This document shows, in pieces, positions 17,354 through 25,999 of a stretch of 64,000 bases of DNA. The DNA comes from Chromatium weissei (GTDB lineage Bacteria; Pseudomonadota; Gammaproteobacteria; Chromatiales; Chromatiaceae): assembly GCF_016583765.1 (NCBI RefSeq), contig NZ_NRRR01000003.1, positions 246,579-310,578 on the forward strand, in the 5' to 3' direction. The notes beneath the pieces are model-generated. The model made no database searches. It had not been told where the DNA came from and worked only from the letters and a program-made list of their open reading frames with translations. The translations under genes were made by a program, and so were the position numbers. Position 1 is the stretch's first letter. Each line of letters starts with the position of its first letter.

Positions 17354-18136
17354 ATGAATTGTGAAATGAAAAAACTGTATTTAATTGGCATGGGACCGGG
17401 TAAACCGGAATATCTTACGGTGCAAGCAATCAATGCACTCAAGCAAGTGAATGTGTTTTTCATGCTGGAAAAAGAAGGGCGCGGCAAATTAGAATTGCTT
17501 GAAATGCGTCAAACGATTCTGACGCATTATCTCGGTGATACGGGTTATCGCGTGGTCATGGTGAATAGTCCGGCTCGCGCTAAAACTGTGGATTATCAAA
17601 ATGATGTGCAAATCTGGCACGATGAAAAACGGGCGCTGTTTGCGCAATTGATTGCGAATGAAATGGCGGACGGGCAAATTGGTGCTTTTCTATTGTGGGG
17701 CGATCCATCGTTATATGATCAAACCGTCTCTTTAATTGCGGATTTGGCGAAGCATTACACTGGTAAATTGGAATTTGAAATTATTCCCGGAATTACTTCG
17801 GTGCAGGTGCTCACTGCAAAACATAAAATTCCACTGAATCGCGTGGGTGAAAGCATTACGATTACCACTGGTCGCCATGTTGAAACCTGTGATCCAATTG
17901 AAATCAATAATGCAGTGGTGATGCTTGATTACAATGCGTCATTTCAACGGTTTACGGGGCAAAATATGGACATCTATTGGGGTGGTTATCTCGGTTGTGC
18001 CGATGAAGTATTGGTTTCCGGAGCAGTGGATGATGTGTGCGATGATTTGCTACGCATTAAATCCGAGGTGCGTAACGAAAAAGGCTGGTTGATGGATATT
18101 TATTTGCTGCGGCGGCGAATTGATGGCGATCATTAA
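17354..18136 (+). CDS. cobF: Precorrin-6A synthase (deacetylating), CobF
   Basis: A 260-residue SAM-dependent tetrapyrrole methylase. KKLYLIGMGPGKPEYLT is the CobF-type N-terminus, and LLWGDPSLYDQTVSLI and FEIIPGITSVQVLTAKH are the SAM-binding and substrate regions of this family. CobF methylates C-1 of precorrin-5 and releases acetate in the aerobic cobalamin pathway; it is distinguished from other Cob methylases by its length and the long PARAKTVDYQNDVQIWH insert. The start may be 17354 or 17366; neither has a strong ribosome site. No other cob gene lies in the window, and no cobalamin riboswitch was recognised upstream. Confidence 0.85.
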   Translation: MNCEMKKLYLIGMGPGKPEYLTVQAINALKQVNVFFMLEKEGRGKLELLEMRQTILTHYLGDTGYRVVMVNSPARAKTVDYQNDVQIWHDEKRALFAQLIANEMADGQIGAFLLWGDPSLYDQTVSLIADLAKHYTGKLEFEIIPGITSVQVLTAKHKIPLNRVGESITITTGRHVETCDPIEINNAVVMLDYNASFQRFTGQNMDIYWGGYLGCADEVLVSGAVDDVCDDLLRIKSEVRNEKGWLMDIYLLRRRIDGDH

Positions 18137-18280
18137 CGATGCGCCATGTTAATGAGGTTAATTCAATTTAATTTGCTGCGGTATTTCGTAATAAAGCACA
18201 GATTACAGGCAATTTAATCGGAATTGTTATGGTTGATTTTCATTCACGAAATTTCGCCCAACAGGGCATCGGAGCAGACA

Positions 18281-18784
18281 ATGGCAAGTGTTAACAAGGT
18301 GATTTTAATTGGAAATCTCGGTGCTGATCCTGATGTGCGCTATATGCCTAGCGGCGATCCAGTTGCCAATGTTTCATTAGCGACGAAGGAGACGTGGAAG
18401 GATCGCAATACGGGTGAAAAGCAGGAACGTACGGAATGGCATCGCGTGGTATTTTTTGGCAAGATTGCTGATATTGTTAAGCAGTATTTGCGTAAAGGAT
18501 CGCAAATTTATATTGAAGGCAAGCTGCGTACGCGTAAATGGCAAAAAGATGGAATTGATCATTACACGACTGAAATCGTGGTTGATATGACTGGCACAAT
18601 GCAAATGCTCGGCGGTCGTCAAGAACAGGGCAGTAGTTCATCCGTGCCATTTGATGATGAAGCGTCTTATCCGTCGTCTTATGGCAGTAGTCCTAGCAGT
18701 AATCGATCGCAACAATCTATTGCGTCTGCACCTGCATCTTCTACAAGTCAAAGCAGCAATTTCGACGACGATATTCCATTCTGA
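18281..18784 (+). CDS. ssb: Single-stranded DNA-binding protein
   Basis: A 167-residue SSB. The OB-fold N-terminus starts [20 protein letters not shown] and contains [16 protein letters not shown] and [15 protein letters not shown]; the low-complexity Ser-rich linker ends in the acidic tip FDDDIPF, which docks RecQ, exonuclease I and other partners. The start at 18281 has GGAG 7 nt upstream; an upstream in-frame ATG at 18224 would add a non-conserved extension and is rejected. The gene stands alone and is followed by a strong hairpin. Confidence 0.95.
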   Translation: MASVNKVILIGNLGADPDVRYMPSGDPVANVSLATKETWKDRNTGEKQERTEWHRVVFFGKIADIVKQYLRKGSQIYIEGKLRTRKWQKDGIDHYTTEIVVDMTGTMQMLGGRQEQGSSSSVPFDDEASYPSSYGSSPSSNRSQQSIASAPASSTSQSSNFDDDIPF

Positions 18785-18820
18785 AATTGATCTGCGATAT
18801 AAGGCATCATGCTTTTAATG

Positions 18821-18846
18821 AAAGCCCTGCGTTTGCGGGGCTTTTT
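18821..18846 (+). terminator. Terminator between convergent ssb and tcuB
   Basis: AAAGCCCTGC-GTTT-GCGGGGCTTT with a TTTTT run forms a GC-rich hairpin 37 bp after the ssb stop. It lies just before the tcuB stop on the other strand and has an A-run on its left side, so it may serve both genes. Confidence 0.88.
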
Positions 18847-18866
18847 AATGTGCAATAACGGTTTGA

Positions 18867-20168
18867 TTAAAAATCAATTGGTATTTTTATTTCGTGTTGA
18901 GTGGGTGTTTCATTCAATGAAAGCTGTTGACGTTCAATGTGCTCAATCACCAATGCAATGACGCGATAACCAGCATGAGTCAATTTGCTATACGGCAGTA
19001 ATGCGAATAACGCAATGACTCCGCCTAAATGCAGTGCCAATAGCATTGCCATTGCTTCAGTTTCACGTCCAATCAATAACGCTAATCCAGTCGTTGCGAC
19101 CGTCCATAGCAGCAATAATGCCGCGCTATTCGCAATGCGTGCCGAGTGCGTGGTCGGTACGGAATCACCGCGCCATTGCAGCGCCAGCAAGCCGGTCGTC
19201 GTGAATATCATGAGCATTCCGCCGCTCGTGCCCAATAAAACTGGAAGACTAACAATGGGATAGGGTGCGCTCCAATTGAGCAGATGGTGATAAATGCTGG
19301 CGATCAGCGTTGCGGCGAAACTCAAAGTCAATCCAAGCAGTAATCCTTGATGCAAGCGCCGTCGCCAATGCGAAAAACGTTCGTCGACATCGTTGCACCC
19401 GCAGCCTCCGCCACGCAAATTGCGCATTAAAACAACGTCTTGCAGCGCCAGCGCCAGCACACGCCATGTCACTGATGCGGTTTTGGGTCGCGTCAATTGC
19501 CAATAGCTTCGCCAACTGATGCCCAGCGCCAGCAGCGACCAACTGAGCGGAATCACCGTCAGCCAGATCATCAGCGACAACGGCAACACGCGATAAAATC
19601 CAGTCGCCAGTGCATTCGGTTGCAGCAGCCACAGCAAACCCATCAGCAAGAGAATTGCGCCACCCGTGACCAGCGCGATGGTTTGAATGCTGTGGCGCAA
19701 TGCGCTCGTAAATACGGATGGCCAAAGATGTTTGGTGTCGCTGTGCTGGCGCATTTGCGTCAGAGTGCGCGGCACGTTGATGGCGAATGGATGCGGTGGC
19801 GCATATTGACAGGAATACAAGCAGTTACGGCAGCCGTGACACAGATAGGCAAGATGCGCGAGATCGGCGGCGAGCAGTGTCGGGCGACGCTGGGCAGCGT
19901 CGAAAACATCGCAAAATCCGTTGCAATAACCACACACATTGCAGAGATTGAGAACGCGACGAGCTTCAAAGACTTCCGATTCCCCTTTTTTCGAGAGAGG
20001 CTTTTTCTCTTTCGTGCCTTCTTGAAAAGGAAGCGGTGGAAGGAATTTATCGAATTCAGGCGTTTTGATGGTGCTGCCCGCATTCATCAAAACCAAATGC
20101 TTGCTCTTTTTAATTCCATTGGCGACTTCGTGAATCAATTCATTTTGATCGAATGGCGTTGACTGCAT
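18867..20168 (-). CDS. tcuB: TcuB-like Fe-S/membrane electron-transfer protein (CitB family)
   Basis: About 433 residues. The core resembles TcuB/CitB, the membrane protein that reoxidises FADH2 of tricarballylate dehydrogenase TcuA. Two ferredoxin-like clusters appear in LNLCNVCGYCNGFC and LAYLCHGCRNCLYSCQYAP, followed by SINVP-type INVPRTL and six or so transmembrane helices. TcuA is not in the window, so the real electron donor is uncertain. ATG at 20168 is preferred; the longest reading starts at 20297 but its extra part is not family-like. Unusually, before the first Cys cluster the protein has PPLPFQEGTKEKKPLSKKGE, encoded by a diverged copy of the palindromic element found in mfd. Family members normally start close to the EARRV segment. 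Confidence 0.75.
   Translation of the reverse strand: MQSTPFDQNELIHEVANGIKKSKHLVLMNAGSTIKTPEFDKFLPPLPFQEGTKEKKPLSKKGESEVFEARRVLNLCNVCGYCNGFCDVFDAAQRRPTLLAADLAHLAYLCHGCRNCLYSCQYAPPHPFAINVPRTLTQMRQHSDTKHLWPSVFTSALRHSIQTIALVTGGAILLLMGLLWLLQPNALATGFYRVLPLSLMIWLTVIPLSWSLLALGISWRSYWQLTRPKTASVTWRVLALALQDVVLMRNLRGGGCGCNDVDERFSHWRRRLHQGLLLGLTLSFAATLIASIYHHLLNWSAPYPIVSLPVLLGTSGGMLMIFTTTGLLALQWRGDSVPTTHSARIANSAALLLLWTVATTGLALLIGRETEAMAMLLALHLGGVIALFALLPYSKLTHAGYRVIALVIEHIERQQLSLNETPTQHEIKIPIDF
19978..20040. repeat. Diverged copy of GC-rich palindromic element inside tcuB
   Basis: The plus-strand sequence TCCCCTTTTTTCGAGAGAGG, then CTTTTTCTCTTTCG, then CTTCTTGAAAAGGAAGCGG can be aligned along its length with the right-edge element in mfd, with the same central CTTTTCCTCTTCC-like spacer. 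It is in frame with tcuB on the minus strand and gives PPLPF..G-x5-PLSKKGE, closely paralleling NPPFSKGG-x5-PLGKRGG in Mfd. The stems have decayed compared with the mfd copy. Confidence 0.55.
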
Positions 20169-20402
20169 AGGTGTTTTCTCGTCAAGGATAAAACTTTGAA
20201 AGTCTAAATGGCATTGATTCATTAGGCGAATGCACTTGATAATTTCAGCGCCATTCGCTTCCATCCAGATGAGCAAGATGCGCTTTCGCTGCTTCACTCA
20301 CAAAACGCGCTGCAACCAAATCAATATGATTGGCTGTCAGTGCGGCATTCGGTTTACACTCGCGCAAATAGTGACGATAAACATGTGAATTGAGATCATT
20401 AT

Positions 20403-20879
20403 ATGCTTCGTTTAATTTTATTCATTGGATTGATCGCCATTGCATTTTGGATACGCCATTGGTGGCGCACGACTTTACCCGAGCAGAGGCGTATTATATT
20501 CATTAAAAGCGTATTGTTTGGTGGAATTGCTTTATTGCTTCTGGCAATTATGAGCGGGCATCTCAATCCACTTTTTGCGGCATTGGCGACGCTGGGATTG
20601 GCGTTTACACGAATAGAACGCGTATTGAAATGGATACCTGAATTGCGGCAGCTTTTTCAATCATTTAATCAGCAGCAATCGCCAAAATCGCCGCCGCAAA
20701 ATGGTCATTTAAGTGATGCTGAAGCTCGCGCCATTCTCGGTGTGGCGGCGAATGCCGATGCGGAAACCATTCGCGCTGCACATCGCCGTTTGATGCAGCG
20801 GCTGCATCCTGATCGCGGTGGTTCGGATTGTCTCGCCGCACAAATTAACGCAGCAAAACAACGCTTAATCGGAGATTGA
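20403..20879 (+). CDS. Small membrane-anchored J-domain protein
   Basis: A 158-residue protein with two N-terminal hydrophobic helices (LRLILFIGLIAIAFWI and a second near residues 38-62) and a short C-terminal J-domain-like segment, SDAEARAILGVAANADAET followed by AHRRLMQRLHPDRGGS. The HPD tripeptide needed to stimulate DnaK ATPase is present. The order of membrane anchor then J-domain at the C-terminus resembles Tim14/Pam18-like bacterial proteins rather than DnaJ. It probably recruits DnaK to the inner membrane; its client is unknown. radA follows after 7 bp. Confidence 0.82.
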   Translation: MLRLILFIGLIAIAFWIRHWWRTTLPEQRRIIFIKSVLFGGIALLLLAIMSGHLNPLFAALATLGLAFTRIERVLKWIPELRQLFQSFNQQQSPKSPPQNGHLSDAEARAILGVAANADAETIRAAHRRLMQRLHPDRGGSDCLAAQINAAKQRLIGD

Positions 20880-20886
20880 TCGCGCC

Positions 20887-22251
20887 ATGGCTACGCCAAA
20901 ACTTCGCACCGCTTACATCTGCAATGCCTGCGGTGCGCGTCATTCAAAATGGGCGGGGCAGTGCGCGGATTGCGGCGCGTGGAACAGTGTGACCGAGGTG
21001 GCGGAACCGCGTCGTGCGCCGTTGCGGGGCGGCTACATCGGCGCTGCTGATACGGCACGCATTGAATCGCTCGCCGAAGTCAGTCCTGAAGAACGTTCGA
21101 GAATTCAAAGCGGTATCGGTGAATTGGATCGCGTGCTGGGCGGTGGCTTGGTGGCTGGATCGGTGGTGCTGCTCGGCGGTGATCCGGGCATTGGTAAATC
21201 GACGCTGCTGCTGCAAGCCTGCGCGGCGCTCGCCGTTGATTTTCCAGTGCTTTATGTCAGTGGCGAAGAATCGCCGCAACAGATTGGACTGCGAGCGCGA
21301 CGATTAGGTTTGACTGGCGACGGCATTCGTTTGCTGGCCGAAACCTGCGTCGAACGCATTCTTGAACAGGTCGCTGCCGAGCGTCCGCGCATCATGGTCA
21401 TCGATTCGATTCAAACGCTATTTACGGAAACGCTGCAATCTGCGCCGGGCTCGGTGTCGCAGGTGCGCGATGCCGCTGCGCAGTTGGTACGCTTTGCAAA
21501 ACAACAGGATACGATGATTTTTCTTGTCGGTCATGTCACCAAAGACGGTTCGCTGGCGGGGCCGCGAGTGTTGGAGCACATGGTGGACACGGTGCTGTAT
21601 TTTGAAGGCGAACACAGCGGTTCGTTTCGTATTGTGCGCTCCATCAAAAACCGGTTTGGCGCGGTCAACGAGCTCGGCGTGTTTGCGATGGGTGAACAGG
21701 GTTTGCGTGAAGTCAAGAATCCATCCGCCATTTTTCTGTCGCGCCACGATCAACCCGTCTCCGGCAGCGTGGTCATGGTGACGCGAGAAGGCACGCGCCC
21801 GCTGCTGGTCGAAGTGCAGGCGCTGGTCGATGAAAGTCCGCTGGCGAATCCGCGTCGCGTCGCGCTCGGTTTGGATCAAAATCGACTGTCGATGCTGCTC
21901 GCGGTGCTGCATCGTCACGGCGGAATTGGACTGTTTAATCAAGATGTTTATGTCAATGTCGTCGGCGGAGTGCGCATCGCCGAAACTGCCGCCGATTTGC
22001 CGGTCATCATGTCGGTGCTGTCGAGTTACCGCGACCGTCCGCTGCCACTCGATCTTGCTGTTTTTGGTGAAATTGGTTTATCGGGCGAAGTGCGCCCCGT
22101 GCCCAACGGCACGGATCGGCTGCGCGAGGCCGTGAAACATGGCATTCATCGCGCTATTGTGCCCAAAGGCAATGTGCCCAAAGACGGCGTTGATGGATTG
22201 GAAATCATTGCAGCGCGGACGCTGAGTGAAGCACTGAATGCCGCAACCTAA
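20887..22251 (+). CDS. radA: RadA, DNA repair/branch-migration ATPase
   Basis: A 454-residue RecA-like helicase that extends recombination intermediates. The N-terminal zinc finger has C12-x2-C15 and C26-x2-C29; Walker A GGDPGIGKST lies near residue 97; the RadA-specific KNRFG motif is present in IKNRFGAVNELG, and the Lon-protease-like C-terminal domain (GGVRIAETAADLPV, EIGLSGEVRPV) is complete. The catalytic residues of Lon are not retained, as usual for RadA. Length equals that of the family. It shares a probable operon with the J-domain gene. Confidence 0.96.
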   Translation: MATPKLRTAYICNACGARHSKWAGQCADCGAWNSVTEVAEPRRAPLRGGYIGAADTARIESLAEVSPEERSRIQSGIGELDRVLGGGLVAGSVVLLGGDPGIGKSTLLLQACAALAVDFPVLYVSGEESPQQIGLRARRLGLTGDGIRLLAETCVERILEQVAAERPRIMVIDSIQTLFTETLQSAPGSVSQVRDAAAQLVRFAKQQDTMIFLVGHVTKDGSLAGPRVLEHMVDTVLYFEGEHSGSFRIVRSIKNRFGAVNELGVFAMGEQGLREVKNPSAIFLSRHDQPVSGSVVMVTREGTRPLLVEVQALVDESPLANPRRVALGLDQNRLSMLLAVLHRHGGIGLFNQDVYVNVVGGVRIAETAADLPVIMSVLSSYRDRPLPLDLAVFGEIGLSGEVRPVPNGTDRLREAVKHGIHRAIVPKGNVPKDGVDGLEIIAARTLSEALNAAT

Positions 22252-22297
22252 ATCATGATTCGCTGCATCAATACATTAACCAATGGAATAAACAACA

Positions 22298-22585
22298 ATG
22301 GCTGAAAAAATTGAAGACTTAACTGTCACCTATATGGATGACGAAATTGAAACCGTTAAAGAATTAGATAAGGTGGTTTTATCGAAAGGCAGTTGGACGA
22401 CAATTCTATTTCGTTATCAGGAATGGGATCGCGCTAAAAATCAATACGGAGCGGATAAATACACCATTCGTCGTTATCAAAAACGCGACGGCGAATACCG
22501 CCAACAATCCAAATTCAACATTTCCAGTCGCGCTCAGGCACAAGCCATTATTGACGCATTACAACGTTGGTTGGTTGACGAATGA
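22298..22585 (+). CDS. Small conserved-looking hypothetical protein
   Basis: A 95-residue soluble, charged protein with KGSWTTILFRYQEWD and KYTIRRYQKRDGEYRQQSKF, and a C-terminal amphipathic helix ending in LQRWLVDE. It has no signal peptide, membrane helix or metal motif. The strand-rich pattern of alternating hydrophobic residues suggests a small beta domain with a terminal helix. I do not recognise a named family. The stop overlaps the start of the thioredoxin gene by 4 nt, so translation is coupled. Codon use resembles the flanking housekeeping genes, so it is probably real. Confidence 0.7.
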   Translation: MAEKIEDLTVTYMDDEIETVKELDKVVLSKGSWTTILFRYQEWDRAKNQYGADKYTIRRYQKRDGEYRQQSKFNISSRAQAQAIIDALQRWLVDE

Positions 22586-23094
22586 AATACTTGCAATCTA
22601 TTGCAATACTGCTGCTGTGTTGTGGAATGAATACGGGCGTTGTCGCCGAGCAATTGCCATTGAATTTAGTCGATGGACAACCGCTTGCACCGGAATTCAA
22701 TTTGCCGGAAACGAATGGACAACGCCATCGGTTGGCGAATTATCGCGGTAAGCCATTGATTTTGAACTTCTGGGCGACTTGGTGTCCGGCGTGTTTAGCG
22801 GAAATGCCTTCGCTGCAACGCGCTCACGATGCGCTTGCACCTGACGGCATTTCGGTGATCGCCATCAATGTGGGCGAAGATGCTGAAACTGTTGCGGAAT
22901 TTATGCAGCAAACGCCGGTGCAGTTTCCGCTGCTGTTGGATGAAAACAGCGCGATTGCCCAGCGTTATCCGCTGATGGGATTGCCCACCACCTTTGTCAT
23001 TGATGCCAAAGGAAAATTGATCTTTAGCGCCCTCGGCGAACGCACTTGGGATGATTCCGCATTGCTGGCGCGAATTCGGGCATTAAACAAATGA
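22582..23094 (+). CDS. TlpA/ResA-like periplasmic thioredoxin
   Basis: A 170-residue exported thiol-disulfide protein. The N-terminus MKYLQSIAILLLCCGMNTGV is a signal sequence, possibly a lipoprotein-like one. The AhpC/TSA-redoxin fold carries WATWCPACLAEMP with active cysteines C68 and C71, and the cis-proline segment LMGLPTTFVID. Such proteins reduce cysteines of apocytochrome c or other periplasmic proteins. It starts on the stop of the small upstream gene and precedes exbB by 34 bp. DsbE is an alternative, but no ccm genes are nearby. Confidence 0.87.
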   Translation: MKYLQSIAILLLCCGMNTGVVAEQLPLNLVDGQPLAPEFNLPETNGQRHRLANYRGKPLILNFWATWCPACLAEMPSLQRAHDALAPDGISVIAINVGEDAETVAEFMQQTPVQFPLLLDENSAIAQRYPLMGLPTTFVIDAKGKLIFSALGERTWDDSALLARIRALNK

Positions 23095-23128
23095 AATCAT
23101 TCGCTTGCAGGATATTTGGAGTGCGCTC

Positions 23129-23755
23129 GTGCTTGAATTAATTCGCGCTGGCGGTTGGCTGATGTGGCCAATCATCGCCTGCTCCATCGTGGCGTTAGCC
23201 ATCGTATTTGAACGCATCTGGTCGCTGCGTCGCCGCCGCATTATTCCACCGCAATTGGTGGCGCACATTCGCCAACTTCATCAATCCAATCAATTGGATG
23301 ACAAGCACATTGCCGCCATTCGTGACGGCTCGCCGCTCGGTCGCATTCTCGCCGCTGCGCTGGTCAATCGGCAGCATTCGCACGACGTGATGAAGGAGGC
23401 GATCACCGACACCGGACGGCATGTTGTCGCCAAATTAGAGCGTTTTCTCAACACGCTCGGCACCATTGCCGCAATTACGCCGCTGCTCGGTTTGCTCGGC
23501 ACGGTGTTTGGAATGATTGACATTTTTAGCGTGATTCAACGCGCTGGTAACGGCAACGTTGGACTGCTCGCAGGCGGCATTTCAGTGGCGTTGCTCACCA
23601 CCGCTGCCGGATTATGCGTCGCCATTCCCGCGCTGATGTTTCATCGTTATTTCGACGGGCGCGTTGAACAATTCGCCATTGAAATGGAAGCACAAGCATT
23701 GCAACTGGTTGAAATCATTAAAGGTGAACGCGAACCGGAGGACGAAGCGCAATGA
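23129..23755 (+). CDS. exbB: ExbB/TolQ/MotA-family proton channel protein
   Basis: A 208-residue inner-membrane protein with three transmembrane segments: GGWLMWPIIACSIVALAIVF near the N-terminus, and the later pair in FLNTLGTIAAITPLLGLLGT and GISVALLTTAAGLCVAIPAL. The conserved TPLLGLLGTV.GMI signature is intact. With ExbD it forms a proton-driven motor that energises TonB- or Tol-type processes. GTG at 23129 has GGAG 7 nt upstream and is preferred; a TTG at 23105 would add eight residues. It overlaps exbD by 4 nt. No tonB or tolA is in the window. Confidence 0.88.
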   Translation: MLELIRAGGWLMWPIIACSIVALAIVFERIWSLRRRRIIPPQLVAHIRQLHQSNQLDDKHIAAIRDGSPLGRILAAALVNRQHSHDVMKEAITDTGRHVVAKLERFLNTLGTIAAITPLLGLLGTVFGMIDIFSVIQRAGNGNVGLLAGGISVALLTTAAGLCVAIPALMFHRYFDGRVEQFAIEMEAQALQLVEIIKGEREPEDEAQ

Positions 23756-24171
23756 GCCTGCGCCCGCGTCGTCGTCCGCCAGTGGACATCAACATTGCGC
23801 CGTTGATCGACGTGGTGTTTTTGCTGCTGATTTTCTTCATGGTTTCAACCACTTTCCGCGATGACACGCGATTGCGAGTGCAATTACCGCAAGCGCAGGG
23901 CGAATCACTGCCACAAAATGCGCCTGCACCAATTCGTCTCGTCATTGACCAAATGGGACATTTTTTCGTTAATGATCAAGCGATTGAAAATGAAACGGCG
24001 CTGGCGCAACGGCTGACGCAATTGAGCAACACGCAAAATGCCAGCATTCCCACATCAATTTTAATTCAAGCAGATGCAAAAACGCCGCATCAAGCGGTAA
24101 TAACGGCACTTGATATTGCCAATCACGCTGGATTGAATCGTATCGTTTTTGCTGCCACTCACCGCCAATAG
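23752..24171 (+). CDS. exbD: ExbD/TolR-family protein
   Basis: A 139-residue protein with one N-terminal transmembrane helix and a periplasmic domain. RRPPVDINIAPLIDVVFLLL contains the proton-carrying Asp of the ExbD/TolR helix; the periplasmic part with LVIDQMGHFFVNDQAI and the HQAVITALDIANHAGL segment is standard. It partners the overlapping ExbB. The order exbB-exbD-msbA is common in Gammaproteobacteria, where it may couple the motor to envelope lipid export. msbA begins only 9 bp after the stop. Confidence 0.9.
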   Translation: MSLRPRRRPPVDINIAPLIDVVFLLLIFFMVSTTFRDDTRLRVQLPQAQGESLPQNAPAPIRLVIDQMGHFFVNDQAIENETALAQRLTQLSNTQNASIPTSILIQADAKTPHQAVITALDIANHAGLNRIVFAATHRQ

Positions 24172-24180
24172 CTGTATTCC

Positions 24181-25938
24181 ATGACTCAAGAAACCGTATT
24201 AACCAATGCCGATGCGCAAGTCATTTATCGTCGGCTTTTACAACACGTCAAACCCTATTGGCGCATGTTTGCATTTTCAATTATTGGAATGCTGATTTTT
24301 GCTGCTACCGAGCCGCTATTTGCTGCAATGATGAAACCGTTAATTGACGGCAGTTTTGTCGAACGCAACGCGGATACGGTGCGCACCATGCCGCTGTTAA
24401 TCGTCGGATTATTTGTGGTGCGTGGTATTGCCGGTTTTATCAATACGTATTTTTTAAGTTGGGTTGGTCGACGTGTGGTTGCTGATTTGCGAGAACAAAT
24501 GTTTGCACATCTTTTATGCGCACCGACGCGCTATTTTGATCAACATGGTGCAGGTCATTTATTAGCGAAACTCACATATAACGTCGAAAACGTTTCAAAT
24601 GCAGCGACTTCGGCAATAACAACACTGGTGCGCGATGGTTTTACCGTCATCGGTTTAATGGCATTTATGCTGTATATCAATGCCGGATTATCCGCAATCT
24701 TTTTAATTATTGGGCCGGTCATGGCTGGTGCAGTGAAATACGCGACCAAACGTTTTCGTCGTCACAGTCGGCGTATTCAAGATCGCGTTGGCGATTTAAC
24801 GCAAGTTGCACAGGAAGCGATTGATGCGCAGCGCGTGGTAAAGGCTTTTGGTGGACAAGCACGTGAGGCATTGCGTTTTAATACCATCAATGAAAAAACT
24901 CGCGCATTGCAAATGAAAATGATTGCAACCGAAGCTGCAAGTGTACCGCTGGTGCAATTGATTTCAGCCGCTGCAATTGGCGTGGTGGTTTATTTATCCA
25001 CCATGCAGGGATTAAAAGAAAACATCTCGGTTGGAACCTTTATGTCATTCGTCGTCGCAATGGGTTTGCTATTGCCGCCAGTGAAACGTTTGACTTCGGT
25101 GAATGCGCAATTGCAGCGCGGTATTATTGCGGCGGAAAGTTTGTTTGAATTGCTTGATGCCGAAGAAGAAGAGGATTGTGGAACACAAACGCTTATTCGT
25201 GCTGAAGGACACATTGAATATCGTGATGTTGGTCATCGTTATTCCAATGATAAAGTGCCGGCACTGGCGCATTTAGATTTACGCATTGCACCGGGTGAAA
25301 AGGTCGCATTAGTTGGACGTTCCGGCAGCGGTAAAAGTACAGTTGCCAGCTTATTACCGCGTTTTTATGATGCAACCAGCGGAGAGATTTTCATTGATGG
25401 AATTCCAATTCGGGAATTAACGCTGGCGAGTTTGCGAGCGCAAATTTCTTTGGTTAGTCAAGAAGTTGTGCTCTTTAATGATAGCATTGCGAATAACATT
25501 GCTTATGGTCGCGCAATACCACCAACACGAGCAGAATTGGAGCAGGTGGCGATGAGTGCGCACGCATTGGAATTCATTCAGGCATTGCCATTGGGATTTG
25601 ACACCATAATTGGTGATCGAGGTGTGATGCTCTCTGGTGGACAGCGTCAGCGATTGGCAATTGCGCGGGCGATGTTAAAGAATGCGCCAATTTTAATTCT
25701 GGATGAAGCGACTTCGGCATTGGATACTGAGGCCGAGCGCCATATTCAAGCGGCATTGCAAACGTTAATGGCGCAGCGCACAACTTTAGTCATTGCGCAT
25801 CGATTGTCGACGATTGAAAATGCAGATCGTATTTTAGTGTTGCAGAATGGGCGAATTGTTGAACAGGGTCGTCATGCTGAATTGTTGGCGCTCGGTGGCT
25901 ATTACGCTCGCTTGCATCAATTCGGAAATCAAGCGTAA
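24181..25938 (+). CDS. msbA: MsbA, lipid A-core flippase ATPase
   Basis: A 585-residue homodimeric ABC exporter that flips lipid A-core across the inner membrane. The N-terminal membrane domain of six helices (MFAFSIIGMLIFAATEPLFA first) is followed by the ATPase domain with Walker A GRSGSGKST near residue 381, Q-loop in ISLVSQEVVLF, signature LSGGQRQRLAIARAML, Walker B ILILDEATSALD and the H-loop IAHRL. Length matches MsbA. The gene lpxK, which usually follows msbA, is absent; a terminator and the convergent suf genes come next. Confidence 0.93.
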   Translation: MTQETVLTNADAQVIYRRLLQHVKPYWRMFAFSIIGMLIFAATEPLFAAMMKPLIDGSFVERNADTVRTMPLLIVGLFVVRGIAGFINTYFLSWVGRRVVADLREQMFAHLLCAPTRYFDQHGAGHLLAKLTYNVENVSNAATSAITTLVRDGFTVIGLMAFMLYINAGLSAIFLIIGPVMAGAVKYATKRFRRHSRRIQDRVGDLTQVAQEAIDAQRVVKAFGGQAREALRFNTINEKTRALQMKMIATEAASVPLVQLISAAAIGVVVYLSTMQGLKENISVGTFMSFVVAMGLLLPPVKRLTSVNAQLQRGIIAAESLFELLDAEEEEDCGTQTLIRAEGHIEYRDVGHRYSNDKVPALAHLDLRIAPGEKVALVGRSGSGKSTVASLLPRFYDATSGEIFIDGIPIRELTLASLRAQISLVSQEVVLFNDSIANNIAYGRAIPPTRAELEQVAMSAHALEFIQALPLGFDTIIGDRGVMLSGGQRQRLAIARAMLKNAPILILDEATSALDTEAERHIQAALQTLMAQRTTLVIAHRLSTIENADRILVLQNGRIVEQGRHAELLALGGYYARLHQFGNQA

Positions 25939-25977
25939 AAAAAGAAGCGAAACCCATTCGATTTCGCTTCTTTTTTT
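25938..25977. terminator. Bidirectional terminator between msbA and sufT
   Basis: AAAAAAAGAAGCGAAA, then a CCCATTCGA loop, then TTTCGCTTCTTTTTTT form a long perfect stem with A- and T-runs on both sides. It overlaps the msbA stop region and lies 23 bp before the sufT stop, so it can end transcription from both directions. Confidence 0.9.
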
Positions 25978-25999
25978 ATTCAATGGTGCGATTCAATTA

